64,000 bases of DNA, from positions 14,940,855 to 15,004,854 of the forward strand of contig NW_022097996.1 in NCBI RefSeq assembly GCF_002288925.2, in the 5' to 3' direction. Both the position numbers and the translations under genes were made by a program. Positions within the stretch are counted from its first letter, which is position 1; every line of letters starts with the position of its first letter. Below are positions 49,471 through 61,284 of the stretch, in pieces. The notes below the pieces were generated by a model that was given only the letters and a program-made list of their open reading frames with translations, made no database searches and was not told the origin of the DNA. The stretch comes from Delphinapterus leucas (taxonomy: Eukaryota; Chordata; Mammalia; Artiodactyla; Monodontidae).

Positions 49471-50159
49471 CTGAATGTATCACAAGCAAAATCAATAGAG
49501 AAATGACAGATTAGTAAGAACCATATGCATGGTATATGACAAAGGCATCATTTCCTAAGTATATGGAGCCAACAAAGAAACAATAAGACAGTAAAACAAT
49601 GGGCAAAGAAAATAAGTAGGCAGTTCATAGTAAAAGAAAAAAAAATGGCTTCTAAACACACAAAATTCTACCACATTCATATGAAAATATAATTTAAAAA
49701 TATATAGTTACCTTTTTCACTTATCAAACTGTCAGTAAAATTTGACAATCTTTTAACTTCTATGATGTATAAGTTTAAAATATCCCCAACCTGGAAATTC
49801 TCTTCATTAAAAACTATACACTTTCTGACATATAAAAATACTAGATACAAACAAATGCCCATCAGAATGTGATGGGGTAAATAATAATGGTACACCCATT
49901 ATTAATGTATATATAGGATATATACAAGTAAAATTTTAAAAATAAGTGATACAGATATACGGGTTCTAATATCTAGACTAATTAACAAGCCATGCCTACT
50001 TTCTGCTTACATTTTCAAAGATTATAATCGGCAGAGGAATGTGCAGACCATGAAATAGTGGAGGTAGCATTTACCTGCACTTTCTTTTGTAATGTTTTAA
50101 ATATTTCAGGCTGGTGCATATATTATCAATAATAAAAAGTGAATCACATTTTCTCATAG
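49471..50159. other. Diverged sequence, partly old L1-like
   Basis: 49500-49930 resembles very old L1 ORF2 3' sequence on the plus strand (AAATGCCCATCAGAATGTGA near 49853), but similarity is weak. 49930-50159 is AT-rich and not recognised. No gene seen. Confidence 0.35.
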
Positions 50160-52150
50160 AATTAAATGCCACGTCTGCTGTTTTAAAACCCTCCTGCCAC
50201 TAAAATCTATTCTTGTTTCCAATGTTTGTATCAATACTTGCATTTTTCATCTTATTTCATACGTCGTATTTTCTAATAGTATGTTAAACAATAATGGTAC
50301 CAGTGGAAATCTCTAATTACTGATTTTAATTCAACTATTTATTTCCACTTAAAATATTTGTTGCTGCTTTTAGAGAATAACTATATTTAAGTAGTTTTCT
50401 ACTATGCCTATTAGTAAAGAATGATGAACTAATCACTTTTCAGTAAATATTGATATCAACATATTGCTTTTCTCTTTTAATTTAATTACTTATTCTAATT
50501 TCTTGATATTCCATCACTGTTGAGTTTTAGAATTAAAATCACTACTAATTTTCATTTTATATACTGCAAGATTCTATTTGCTAAAATGCATGTGTAGTCA
50601 TACATAACACGAGTCAATAATTATTTTTGTATTGTACTTACTATGATGGCTGTATAGTGACAGCATATTTTTAAACCACAAATGGTGCAATGAAAATAGT
50701 AAAATGTACTGGGAAACACTATCTTTCTCTAGGACTTGGAAGTATTGAATAAAATTATCTTGTCTTTAAACGTGAGCTAAATTCATATATAAGTCCATCT
50801 TTTCATGTTATTTTTTAAAATCAACTTTATTGATATAATTTACATACAATAAACTGCACCCATTGTGTTGAATTCAATGCATTTTGACAGTTGCGTACAC
50901 CAACACAATAAAAATACAGAACATTTTCATCATCCCCGAAAGGTTCCTTGTACACATTTTCTGGTCATCCCTCCCTCTGCCCCTAGCCCCAGGCAACCAC
51001 TGATGTGATTTTTGTCACTTCACTGTATATTAGTTTTCATTTCTAGAATTTCATATAAATGCAACCATTCAGTATATAATACTGGTTTGTGTCTGCTTCT
51101 TTTACTCAGAATGGCTTTGAAATTCATTTATGTTGTTACATATATCAGTAGTCCATTCCTTTTCATTGCTGAATAGTATTGTAGTATTAATTTATGAACA
51201 TACCACATTTTGACTATCCATTCACTTGATGATGGACATATGGGTTATTTCCAGTTTGAAGATATTATGAATAAAACTGATATCAACATTCATGTACAAG
51301 TCTTTGTATGGACATAAGTTTTTATTTCTCTTGGATTAAATATAGGAATGGGATGGCTGTGTTGTATAGTAGTTGTATGTTTAACTGTTAAGAATTTGCC
51401 AAACTATTTTACAGTGTTTGTGTCATTTTATATTCCCATTTGCCATGTATGTGTTCCAGTTGCTTCACATCTTTCAACACATGATGTCAATCATTTTTAG
51501 TGTTTTTAATGAGTGTATAGAGGTGTCTCATGATTTTAATTTGTATTTCCCTGATGGCTAATGTTGAAAATCCTTTCTTGTCCTTATTGGCTATTTCATA
51601 TCTTTTTTCATGAATGATCTCTATTTGAATTTGTTGCTGCTTTGCGGGGGGCGGTTATCTGGCTTTTTACAATTGGGTTGTAAATTTCTTTATATTTTCA
51701 GAATACAAATCTTTTGTCAGATGTCTACTGCAAATATTCTCTCCCATTCTGTATCTTGCCATTTCATTTTCTTAACAGTACCTTTCAAAGGACAAGTTTT
51801 TAATTCTGAAAAGTCAAACTTAACATTTTTTCTTTTATAGTTCATTATTTGTGTGTCCAATCTAAGAAGTATTTTCCTATGGTCCCAGTACATTTTAAAT
51901 GGTTGCTCTATAATGACATTTACAATTTTTTATGATTGTTGACTTTTTTCAGTTTTTTCTTTTTGAATTTTGATCAATTATGTCTTGCTAGGGAATCATT
52001 TACTCTTGGTAGTATTCTCTTCTGGTCCTATTGATTGACCCAGTATCTGTGGCTGTTTTTACTCATTACACATCTTGTTTAATTTTGCTATCTGTCTACT
52101 TCATTTCGGTTTCTGTGGGGTATCTAGTTTACTGGGGTTTTAAAAAATCT
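50160..52150 (-). mobile_element. Ancient L1M, ORF2 and 3' UTR fragments
   Basis: Minus-strand L1M. Weak ORF2-like sequence lies at 50160-50810. A clearer 3' UTR follows (50815-51200; CTAGCCCCAGGCAACCACTG near 50983), then ORF2 C-terminal sequence to about 52150 (AATGGCTTTGAAATTCATTT, TTGATTGACCCAGTATCTGT). No usable frame. Confidence 0.6.
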
Positions 52151-53860
52151 TTTCTATTTATTTTAATAGAGAAAAGATGGACTACTTTATAAATTTGGTG
52201 CCTGAATAAATTCAGGCATACTTCCCCATGCAAGAGAAATTTAAAATAGAACGGTTTATATAAAGCATGTCTATTTTTATCACATAGTAAAAGTCAGGAG
52301 GTAACTTGCTGCTAGTGTTGATTAAATATATGTCAGGACATGTCTCTGATTCTTTTGGCCTCACCCCTATGGTTGAGAAAATATTGCCTCTGCCCCAGGC
52401 ATCATGTAAAAGGAAGAAAGCGTAAATTGATGACAGCAGCTAAGTCTGTCCTTTTCTTTAGTAAAGCAAAGGTTTTTCCAGAACTACCAGTGTTTTGCTT
52501 CTCCTGGCCTGAGTCAGTTCACTTGGCCACTACAAGCTTCAAAACGTGCTAATGGAGTAAGCAGTGAGAGAGGAGTATTGGAATTGCTCAGCAAACCAAC
52601 AGTGTCTACAACTGTGAAAGTGACTATCCATATACAAGAAAAAAGATATACAAAGTATACAAAAAACCCCACAAACACTTAAAAATCTTATAATATGTGA
52701 AGATTAACTAAGACTAGAAATTCAGAAACTGTGGAAGAATTGAGGCGCATATTTAAACACGTAAAAAGGGCTTCCCTGGTGGCGCAGCTGTTGAGAGTCC
52801 GCCTGCCAATGCAGGGGACATGGGTTCATGCCCCGGTCCGGGAGGATCCCACATGCCATGGAGCGGCTGGGCCTGTGAGCCATGGCCGCTGATCCTGTGT
52901 GTCCGGAGCCTGTGCTCCGCAATGGGAGAAGCCACAACAGTGAGAGGCCAGCGTACCGCAAAAAAAAAAAAAACAAAAAAAATAAAATGTGAATGGGAAA
53001 ATATCATATACAAATTCAAGAGACAAAAAATAGGCTATTTTTTTTTAAAGGAGTCACTACCTTTAGAACATAAAAAGCTGTTACAAATTGACAAGACAAT
53101 CCAAAAAGAAAAATTTAGGATGGTTTATAAAGGCAACTTTGCAGATTAGCAAAGTGGCGAAGGAACTTTTAAAGAGGTATATTAACATGTCAATTAAAAT
53201 AAAACAGTTATTACTTTGAAATCATAAAATTCCTCAAGGTTAAAGAGTAACAGCTACTTGTAATACAGGGGAAGGGCATATTTTTATACTAATGTTAGAA
53301 ATATGAAATGCTAGTCTTATTCTAGAGAAATCTGGCAACATCTATTAAAATAAGAAAACACAATTCAATCCATCAATCTCACTCTTACAGGGGGAAAAAA
53401 AAGCTCCAGTAGGTAAGGGCATGATTATGCTTGTCCACTAACCTATTATGCTATGTCAGCTCTTGAAGATGTTTATCAGATCATTTTTCCTAGTGATAAA
53501 AATGTCAATAAACAGTGGCAAAGTGGTTGAACAAATTATGGCATTCCACACCATGGAGTCTTCAGCTGGTTAAAGTACTGTTGAGTGCAAAAGATGCAAA
53601 AATGTGTGTATAATCCCATATTAAGACAATTGAAACACACACTCATATATGTGTGCACAGATAACATATTAATGTGTCTACATATGGTTATGAGTATAAA
53701 GAAAAATAAAAGAAGTTCATCAGCATTGCTTATCTGTTGACAGACTGTTGGTGGCTGGAGTGGCTGAGAATGGAGAAAGTACAAAATTCAAGAGATAAAA
53801 TATATTATGTCACATTTATATAAAGTTTTATGTGTGTGCACATGTGTGTCTTTAAATATT
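52151..53860 (+). mobile_element. Old L1 fragments (L1ME-like) with an unassigned insert
   Basis: 52165-52240 resembles ORF2 C-terminal sequence on the plus strand (GAAAAGATGGACTACTTTAT). 52241-52600 is not recognised. 52600-53860 resembles an old L1 3' region (GGCAAAGTGGTTGAACAAAT near 53516; ending AAAGTTTTATGTGTGTGCAC). A young SINE sits at 52768-52985. Confidence 0.45.
52768..52985 (+). mobile_element. CHR SINE, young-looking copy
   Basis: Starts GGGCTTCCCTGGTGGCGCAG, with an intact tRNA-like head and a body ending in a pure A-run at 52961-52973, then AACAAAAAAAATAAAA. I did not find a clear target duplication. Confidence 0.92.
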
Positions 53861-53969
53861 TTTTTTAATTAAAAGAAAGGAGATTTTTGGACTGACCTAT
53901 TTGTCCCCACTGGCTCTAGAGACATGGGCATGAAATTAAAGCAACAAACAAGAGGAATCATATTTCTTG
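53861..53969. other. Flank of the zinc-finger relic
   Basis: No recognised repeat. It could be what is left of the 3' untranslated part of the relic, but this is not demonstrable from sequence alone. Confidence 0.25.
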
Positions 53970-54560
53970 AGGAATTTGCTTCTATAGGAAGGCTTCTTCC
54001 ACTGTATCAAATATATAGTTTCCTCCCACTATGAATTTTGTGACATTTTAAGAAAATGATGTATTCTTAGAAGACTTATTTTTCTCAATTATTTATCTGA
54101 TGTCCAGTAAGGTGTAACTCATGGACAAAGACTTTTTGACATATAACATACAATATACAATATCATAGGGCCTCTCTGTAGTATGAATAACTTGTAATTA
54201 ATAATTTATAATTCTGACTTGTGTAAGAATACTTTCTCACTTTTAAGAAATACACAATTTTACTTGTGTATAATACAGAATACTGAAAACTGATTTCTGA
54301 ATGAAGCTATTCCCATATTTAGTGCATTTGTCTTCCTCTAGCAGAAATTTTCTGATAACTTCCAGGTGTAGTGTTTTCTAGTCACTGCTTTTATAGGTTT
54401 TTCTCTCCAAAATGAGTTTCTGTAATGAAGTATGATTTGTGAATGCAGCCCTACCCACATTTAATCAAAGTACTCTCCCCTATGAATTACCTGATGTATA
54501 ATTAAATACTGGTCCAAGTGACCATTTTCTTACATTTACTGAATTCACAGAACAAGATTC
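53970..54560 (-). pseudogene. Decayed C2H2 zinc-finger array
   Basis: Translating the minus strand gives a heavily mutated run of C2H2 fingers about 84 bp apart. The clearest stretch, from about 54555 down to 54395, reads EFSKCKKMVTWTSI, then stops and fragments, then KCG, then GCIHKSYFITETHFGEKNL. The last matches the end of one finger plus the conserved linker to the next. Linker-like complements recur near 54021, 54081, 54171, 54261, 54331, 54411 and 54471 (for example CATAGGGCCTCTCTGTAGTATGAAT at 54164 onward). It has many stops and small deletions. It lies about 4.2 kb downstream of ZNF484 in the same orientation, so it may be a dead tandem duplicate. I cannot name the parent gene. Confidence 0.7.
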
Positions 54561-54680
54561 CTTTTTGAAAAATTAATATAAAGTGCATTTTTAATTTAAA
54601 AATTTCTATTGTAAAACTGCCTTAAAATAGTTTTGCTGTAAATACAAGTGAACTGTATTATAGTGCTGTCATAAAAAGAT
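54561..54680. other. Unassigned AT-rich flank upstream of the relic
   Basis: AT-rich sequence with no frame and no recognised repeat. In the orientation of the relic it lies just 5' of the fingers and could include spacer-exon remnants. Confidence 0.25.
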
Positions 54681-54998
54681 ACAGCTGTGGAGAATGGACT
54701 TGAAGACATGAGGAGGGGGAAGGGTAAGCTGGGATGAAGTGAGAGAGTGGCATGGACATATATACACTACCAAATGTAAAATAGATAGCTAGTGGAAAGC
54801 AGCCGCATAGCACAGGGAGATTGGCTCAGTGTTTTGTGTCCACCTAGAGGAGTGGGGTAGGGAGTGGGGAGGGAGAGGCAAGAGAGAGGAGATATGGGGA
54901 TATATGTATATGTATAGCTGATTCACTTTGTTATATAGCAGAAACTAACACACCATTGTAAACAATTATACTCCAATAAAGACGTTAAAAAAAAAAAT
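54681..54998 (+). mobile_element. 5'-truncated L1 3' UTR
   Basis: Only the last ~320 bp of a young L1: GAGAATGGACTTGAAGACAT through ACTCCAATAAAGACGTT and a poly-A. It closely matches the 3' UTRs of the full-length copies (48680-48985). The flanks AAAAAGATACAGCT and AAAAATGATATGGCT may be a decayed target duplication. Confidence 0.9.
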
Positions 54999-55300
54999 GA
55001 TATGGCTAACTCACACTACTTTCCCAAGTCTATACTCCACATTTCCCCCAATCAATTTATACCGACCTTGGGGTTTACCTACTTAAGATTTAGCTCTCAT
55101 ATTCCACTGATAATTTTCCATCATCCATTCCTCAATCAATTCCCAAGTATCCCTTGAGATACATGGAGGCCCACAAAACACTCTTCATTTCTCCTAGAGA
55201 TTAATTGTGTGTTTACGAAAGGTAAAGTATCTTTTTTTTTTTTTGGCTTGGTAATGTAGAATTGTATTTTTTAAAATATACCTGAGAATAAAAAGTTGAG

Positions 55301-55612
55301 GGGCTTCCCTGGTGGCGCAGTGGTTGAGAATCTGCCTGCTAATGCAGGGGACATGGGTTTGCGCCCTGGTCTGGGAGGATCCCACATGCCGTGGAGCAAC
55401 TAGGCCCGTGAGCCACAACTACTGAGCCTGCGCGTCTGGAGCCTGTGCTCCACAACAAGAGAGGCCACGATAGTGAGAGGCCCAAGCACTGCGATGAAGA
55501 GTGGCCCCCGCCTGCCACAACTAGAGAAAGCCCTCACACAGAAACGAAGACCCAACACAGCAAAAATAAATTAATAAATTAATAAACTCCTACCCCCAAC
55601 ATAGAGAAAAAA
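55301..55612 (+). mobile_element. Long CHR SINE with 11-bp target duplication
   Basis: Starts GGGCTTCCCTGGTGGCGCAG just after AAAAAGTTGAG (55290-55300). It has an extended body and an AAATAAATTAATAAATT tail, and is followed by a matching AAAAAGTTGAG at 55613-55623. Confidence 0.92.
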
Positions 55613-55623
55613 AAAAAGTTGAG

Positions 55624-57650
55624 AATCAAACTGCTGGGCTCTTGCCACCAGTTTTCATTAACTCAACTTTCTATTAATTAGCCAATGGGTGGGGGGGGCA
55701 TACTATCAAAGAAGGAATCTGAGAGGCTCTTAGTCAATCTCCTCCTTTTGCTAAAATTTGGCAGCTACCATAATAAAATCTGACACCACCAGAAGTAATT
55801 TTCTCATATGTATCAAAGTTTATAAAGTGTTTAACAAAAGAGTGAATGCCTTAACTTTTAGCAGCAAAAATTGGTAATAAAGTCATGTTGCAAATCAGAG
55901 CACTTTCATTTTTTGGAAAGTTTGGAGAGTTTTGGTAATTAAAAATATGTATTTCTGGACTCTGCATTCCTTAAGTAGCAACAGCTATCTCAGTGAATTA
56001 AAAACTTATGTTAATGGCAATGTAGGTGGTCTGTACCAGTACTCCCTCTGAGAACTAAAAAAGGTGGAAGAAAATATTAAAAACGTTTAGCTTTGTGACA
56101 GCACTGGAGAGCTACCAAGGAAGTGAGAAACTGCAAGAATAAGATTAAAGACATAACCTCTGGAATTTGGAACTATTTATTAAAAAGAGTTGTTTACTAA
56201 TTCTTAAATGCTAGGCAAGAGAAACTTACGACAGTTTTTTGACAAACTCATGGGACTAAAGGGACAAATAGTAGAATTAAGTTCCCTCTAAGGAGGAGCG
56301 TCCTGATAAATCTCCCAAAGTCCTAAGTCTTGTGGGTATCCCCTAAGAATAAGAGTGAAAAAAAACAAGCCCTCACAGGGACTGCAGCCCAGTTTCGAAT
56401 AATCTTAGTACATGATTGGATGAAGGCAATCAGGGATTGCTCATGTTCCTAGGCTGGTCACCTGTTAGAAGCAAAGGAAATCCTCTCTGAAAGATATCCA
56501 GGTCATCTAATCATACCTACAATTTTTAATATATAATGTCTAAGCAGTTCACTTAAAAGCACCAGGTATATGAGAAGACAAGACATCACCAAAACCCAAG
56601 AGAAACAATAGTCAACAGAAAAATACTATGGGATCTAGACAATGGGGTCATCACTAGGAGAAGGAGAGGAACATAATGAAGTAAATGCATAATTTGAATA
56701 AATAATAGCTAGAAATTTCCCCAAATGTGCAAAAAAAAAAAAACCCCAAAGAAAAAACCATTAAGCTCCAGATTTTAAAAAACACTGCAAACCCCAAGCA
56801 GGATAAATACATAGAATATCATACCTAAGCATATCACTGTCCAACTGTTGACAGCCTAAGACAAAGACATAGATTTTAAAGGAGTGAGAGGAAAGAATAA
56901 TTTAAAAAAAACATAACCTTCAAAGGTAACTGGATTGAAAGCTTACTTTTCAACAAAACAATGAAATACAAATCAAAACAAAATATCTCAAAATACTAGA
57001 AAATAACTGCCAACTTAGAATTCTATACTCAGTAAAAACATCCTTTAAAAATGAAGGCAAAATTGAGACATTTTCCAACAAATGAAAACAATTTGTCACT
57101 AGCAAACATACACTAAAAGAAATACTAAAAGGTGTTCTTCAGTCAGAAAAAAAAATGATTCTAGAAGGAAATTCAAGAAGGGAAAAAAGTAACAAAAATG
57201 GTAAATATATGGATTAATTTAAATGCATATTGACTCTGAAACAGTAATGATTGAGTGTTTCAACTACATTCAGAATTAAAATGCATGCTACCAATACCAT
57301 ATAAGTCAAGAAGGAAATAAAGTTAATGTTCTAACTCTTCACCTTATACAGAAAGTGGTGTACTAATTTACATTAGCCTTTAATAAGTGAAGTATGCATA
57401 TTGTATTAATATCTTACATAGTAAATTTTGAGACAAAAAGCACCACCAGAGATAAAAAACAGATATTTTATAATGATTGTTTCAACTAACCAGAAAGAGT
57501 ATAACAATTCTAAATATGAATATATGTAAAGACAAAGACTTAAAATATATAAAACAAAAACTGGTAGCTCTAAAAGAGAGACAAATTCACAATTATTCTG
57601 GGAGATTAGTACACACATTCTTTTAGTATCTGATACAATATAGAGGATTA
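55624..57650 (+). mobile_element. Very old L1/HAL1-like 5' UTR and ORF1 remnants
   Basis: From about 56030 the plus strand looks like an old L1 5' UTR (TACTCCCTCTGAGAACTAAA). From 56600 to 57150 it resembles old ORF1 downstream sequence (CAAAGGTAACTGGATTGAAA, AAAACATCCTTTAAAAATGA). 57150-57650 is weaker. 55624-56030 is unassigned. No coding potential. Confidence 0.4.
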
Positions 57651-58740
57651 AGAATTTAAGAATATAGAGGATTTGAAAACAATTGATTAATTTGTAGAGA
57701 TTGAAAGGAAATAGTACTCTTCCAAATGTGCAGCTATCTTCTAAGAATACAAGCTCAAATGCAAGACAATTGCCCCATAATAACCTAGTATGTAATAATA
57801 AATATGTAGAGAATGCATTAACGAAATTCGAAGGAAAGAATTCTAGGTTTTAAAACTCATTTTCTTAATTTGTTTCTTTTTCAAACAGAAATCAGTAAAA
57901 AGTAGGGGTTTCTGTGGAAGATGCTGAGAATCAGGAGTGCTAAATCTGTAACCTGCAGCTAAATTCCATGATCTCAGGGCTAGTTCTAGTGTGACAGGTA
58001 GTCTATGGGGTGCTGCTTACATCATTGATCACTTTTGGGATATAGGCTGGGAGCACTTTATACCTCTTGGCCATGAGTTATCTGCTGCCATGGCAGGGAA
58101 TTAGTAAACGAGGGAACACATTGGTTACTTAAAGATGCCTGTGAATATTCAGGTAAGTCTGTGGTTCTGCTTTGCCAATCTCAAAGTCAAATTGTTAATT
58201 TTAAATTTACGAATCCAAATTTCCACACACTAGTAAACATTATAAACAATAAATAATACTGACTTCCCAAAGGAAAAAAAAGTAGAGTCCTTCTTTGTCC
58301 GTTTAATGTCAATTTTCACAAAAACGTCTAGCTTTTCTTCATTATAGACCTGAATTGTCTATACTGTTGCCTTGATTTCAGTGTCCTTAGGGTGCTTGGA
58401 CAATGAAAATTTTTCTTAGAACACTGTTCATTAAGAAATTCCTTTGGTCAACATTGAATATTTTTGCTATGCAGGGCATGAAAAACTCAACAGCCCTGAT
58501 TTATAAAGCTCCTTATCCAAAATGTGAAACAAGAAAGATTGCCAAGTTATCTCCTTCCAAATGTACTATTTGCAGGGGCTTGACAATCCCAAGTAACCAA
58601 GCATGGCCATTAAACACTGCTTAAACACTTTCTCCAGAGTGTCTCCGCATATGTATAAAACTGGCCGTCAGCTGTGAGATCCAGATATTCATACTTCTGA
58701 CTAGATAAAGTGACTGGTTACCTCTTGCTTCTTAGTCAAG
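57651..58740 (-). other. Probable ZNF484 3' UTR and downstream flank
   Basis: Directly 3' of the ZNF484 stop codon on the minus strand. It has no recognised repeat and no conserved frame. A long 3' UTR is usual for the terminal exon of this gene family. I see no canonical AATAAA on the minus strand close to the stop; an ATTAAA variant lies near 58300 (plus-strand TTTAAT). The poly-A site is therefore unresolved. Confidence 0.4.
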
Positions 58741-61067
58741 CTATAGCTCCTCAAAACTTTTATCCCCACACCATGATTGTGGCACTGAGCATTCTACTTC
58801 CCCAGTATCAGATTTCTGATGTATACTGAGTTGTACTTTCCAGTTGAAGGCTTTCCTAAAGTCACTACATTTATAGGGTTTCTGTTTAGTATGAATTTTC
58901 TGGTGTTTAATAAGATTTGATCTGATGGTGAAGGCCTTTCCACATTCAGCACACATATATGGTTTCTCTCCTGTGTGAATTCGATGGTGTTCAAGGAGTT
59001 GTGTCTTCTTAATAAAGGCCTTCCCACAGTCACTGCATTCATAGGGCTTCTCTCCAGTATGAATTCTCCGATGTCGATTTAAGTGTGACTTCTGGATGAA
59101 GGACCTCCCACATTCAGTACAAATATAAGGTTTCTCTCCTGTATGAATTCTCTGATGCATAATTAGTGTTGATTTTCTTGCAAAGGCTTTCCCACATTCA
59201 CTGCACTCATAATGTTTTTCTCCAGTATGAGACTGCTGATGTATATGGAGGCCTGATTTCCGAGTGAAAGCTTTTCCACAGTCATTACATTTATAGGGTT
59301 TCTCACCAGTATGAATTTTCTGGTGTGTAAAGAGATTTGATCTGTCAGTAAAAGCCTTTCCACATTCAGCACATCTGTAGGGTTTCTCTCCTGTGTGAAT
59401 TTGCTGATGTACATGAAGCTGTGATTTCTTCGTGAAGGATTTCCCACAATCACTGCATTCGTAAGGTTTCTCTCCAGTATGAATTCTCTCATGTGTAATA
59501 AAATGTGACTTATGGAAGAAGGCCTTCCCACATTCAGTGCAAACATAGGGTTTTTCTCCTTTATGAATTCTCTGGTGCATACTCAGTGTTGACTTCTGAA
59601 TAAATGCTTTCCCACATTCACTGCATTCATAATGTCTCTCTCCAGTATGACATTTCTGATGTATCCTGAGCCGTGACTTCCAGGTGAATGATTTTCCACA
59701 GTCACTGCATTTATAGGGTTTCTCTCCAGTATGAATTTTTTGGTGTTTAATGAGATTTGACCTGTCAGTAAAGGCCTTCCCACATTCAGTACATATATAG
59801 GGTCTCTCACCAGTATGAATTTTCTGGTGTATAATGAGATTTGTCTTGTGGGTGAAGACCTTCCCACATTCTGAACATATAAAGGGATTCTCCCCTGTGT
59901 GAATTCGCTGATGCACATGGAGCTGTGACTTCTTTATAAAGGACTTTCCACAGTCACTGCATTCATAAGGTTTCTCTCCAGTATGAATTCTCTCATGTGT
60001 AATAAAATGTGACTTCCGGATAAAGGCTTTCCCACATTCAGTACATACATAGGGTTTTTCTCCTGTATGAATTTTCTGATGCATACTTAGTGTTGATTTC
60101 CTTGTGAAAGCTTTTCCACATTCAGTACATTCAAAGTGTTTCTCGCCAGTATGAACTTTTTTCTGTATATTGAGGTTTGAATTCTGAGAGACATTTTTCC
60201 CAAATTCATTATAATTATAGGGTTTTTTCCCTCCAGTATGAATTCTCTGGTGTCTGAACAGATCTGACTTCTGGATAAAGGCTTTTCCATGTGGACTGAA
60301 TTTACAATCAGTCTCCTCAGTGTGAGGAGTTTTCTCATGGTTTGAGTTGAGGGAAAAGTCCTTCCCATATTCAGTGCATATATAAGGTTTCTCTCTTGTA
60401 TAAACCTGAGGTACAGCAAATTGGGACTTCCGAGTGAAGACTGTTTCACATTTGCTGCACTCATGATGTTTCTCTTCAGTATAAAGCCTTTGATGTGCAA
60501 AAAGGTGTGACTTATGGGTGGAAAGTTTTACACAATTAGAAAATAAACAGAGGTTCTCCCCATGAAATTTTTGATGTTGAATGAGAGTTTGCTTATGACT
60601 CAGAAGTTTCTTACATTGATTATATTCACAAGCATTCATTTCTGTATGAGAATTCATATGAGTAAAGATATTACCATATCCAATAATCTTATCAAAATTT
60701 TCTGTTACATTGTTTCTATTATAATTACATAGGCTTACAATAGGCTTCAAACTCTTTTGAAATGAGTCATAGTTATGGAGTCTTTTTCTTGAAGGAACAA
60801 GGTATGTGTTTACACGAAACATTTTCCTAATGTCTTTATTATATTCACAGTCTCCCTCATTAGCTAGTGTATCCTTGTTGATGAAGGCAACATGACTTAA
60901 ATGTTTGTTCTGGTTTTCCTCACATCTCCCTGTCTGTTCATCATCTTGCCACAATTCTTCTAAAATGGAATACAGGTCATCTCTTGTGAAGAGATTAATT
61001 CTCTCAAACTGGATTGAAACTTCTTCAGACATTCCCTGTTGTGACGTTTCAAAACCAATACCCTGAT
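58741..61067 (-). CDS. ZNF484: KRAB zinc-finger protein ZNF484, terminal zinc-finger exon
   Basis: Encodes about 775 residues of a C2H2 zinc-finger protein, a sequence-specific DNA-binding nuclear protein. With the upstream KRAB exons (outside the window) it would be expected to recruit TRIM28 and repress targets. The exon begins at 61067 with a split Asp codon (phase 1). First comes a spacer with [19 protein letters not shown] and [14 protein letters not shown], which I recognise from ZNF484; human ZNF484 is about 850 residues as I recall, so the length fits. Six degenerate fingers (60633-60151) follow, then 15 intact fingers (60135-58889) joined by HTGEKP-type linkers. A last degenerate finger has Phe for the second Cys (58860-58858) and Asp for the last His. 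The stop is TAG at 58743-58741. No frameshift is present. Related genes (ZNF41, ZNF81, ZNF175, ZNF585) share the spacer style but fit less well. Confidence 0.85.
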
Positions 61068-61092
61068 CTAAAAAATAAAATAAAATAAAACA
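61068..61092 (-). promoter_or_regulatory. ZNF484: ZNF484 3' splice site built on a TTTTA repeat
   Basis: On the minus strand the intron ends TTTTATTTTATTTTATTTTTTAG, here given in part; the AG is at 61069-61068 and the exon starts ATCAGG. The pyrimidine tract is almost entirely TTTTA units with no cytosine. The phase-1 position and the spacer sequence that follows are standard for this gene family, so this acceptor rather than an upstream start codon defines the coding region. Confidence 0.85.
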
Positions 61093-61284
61093 CACAAAGA
61101 ACAGTTAGCAGAACACAGAAGGGATGATACATAGAGTGGATACAGGGTGAACACAGAGAAATGGAAGAGGTTTATATAAACATAATACTAAATATAGATA
61201 AATATATGAATAAGTATATGTGTAGTAATCTCTTTATATATAATAATATGCAATAATAAAATAAGCATTTACATTAACTTGCTG

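Noticed and set aside
58403..58624. 73-codon plus-strand frame next to ZNF484
   Set aside because: Lies opposite the probable ZNF484 3' UTR, matches no family I recognise and has no supporting context.
58790..60500. Regular 84-bp repeats that could be read as an array
   Set aside because: They are the coding repeats of C2H2 fingers, not CRISPR or satellite DNA. The additional minus-strand frames here are out-of-frame readings of the same fingers.
61068..61095. GTG-started N-terminal extension (MCFILFYFL) of the zinc-finger frame
   Set aside because: It is intron sequence: the frame runs through the TTTTA tract and a splice acceptor AG at 61069-61068.
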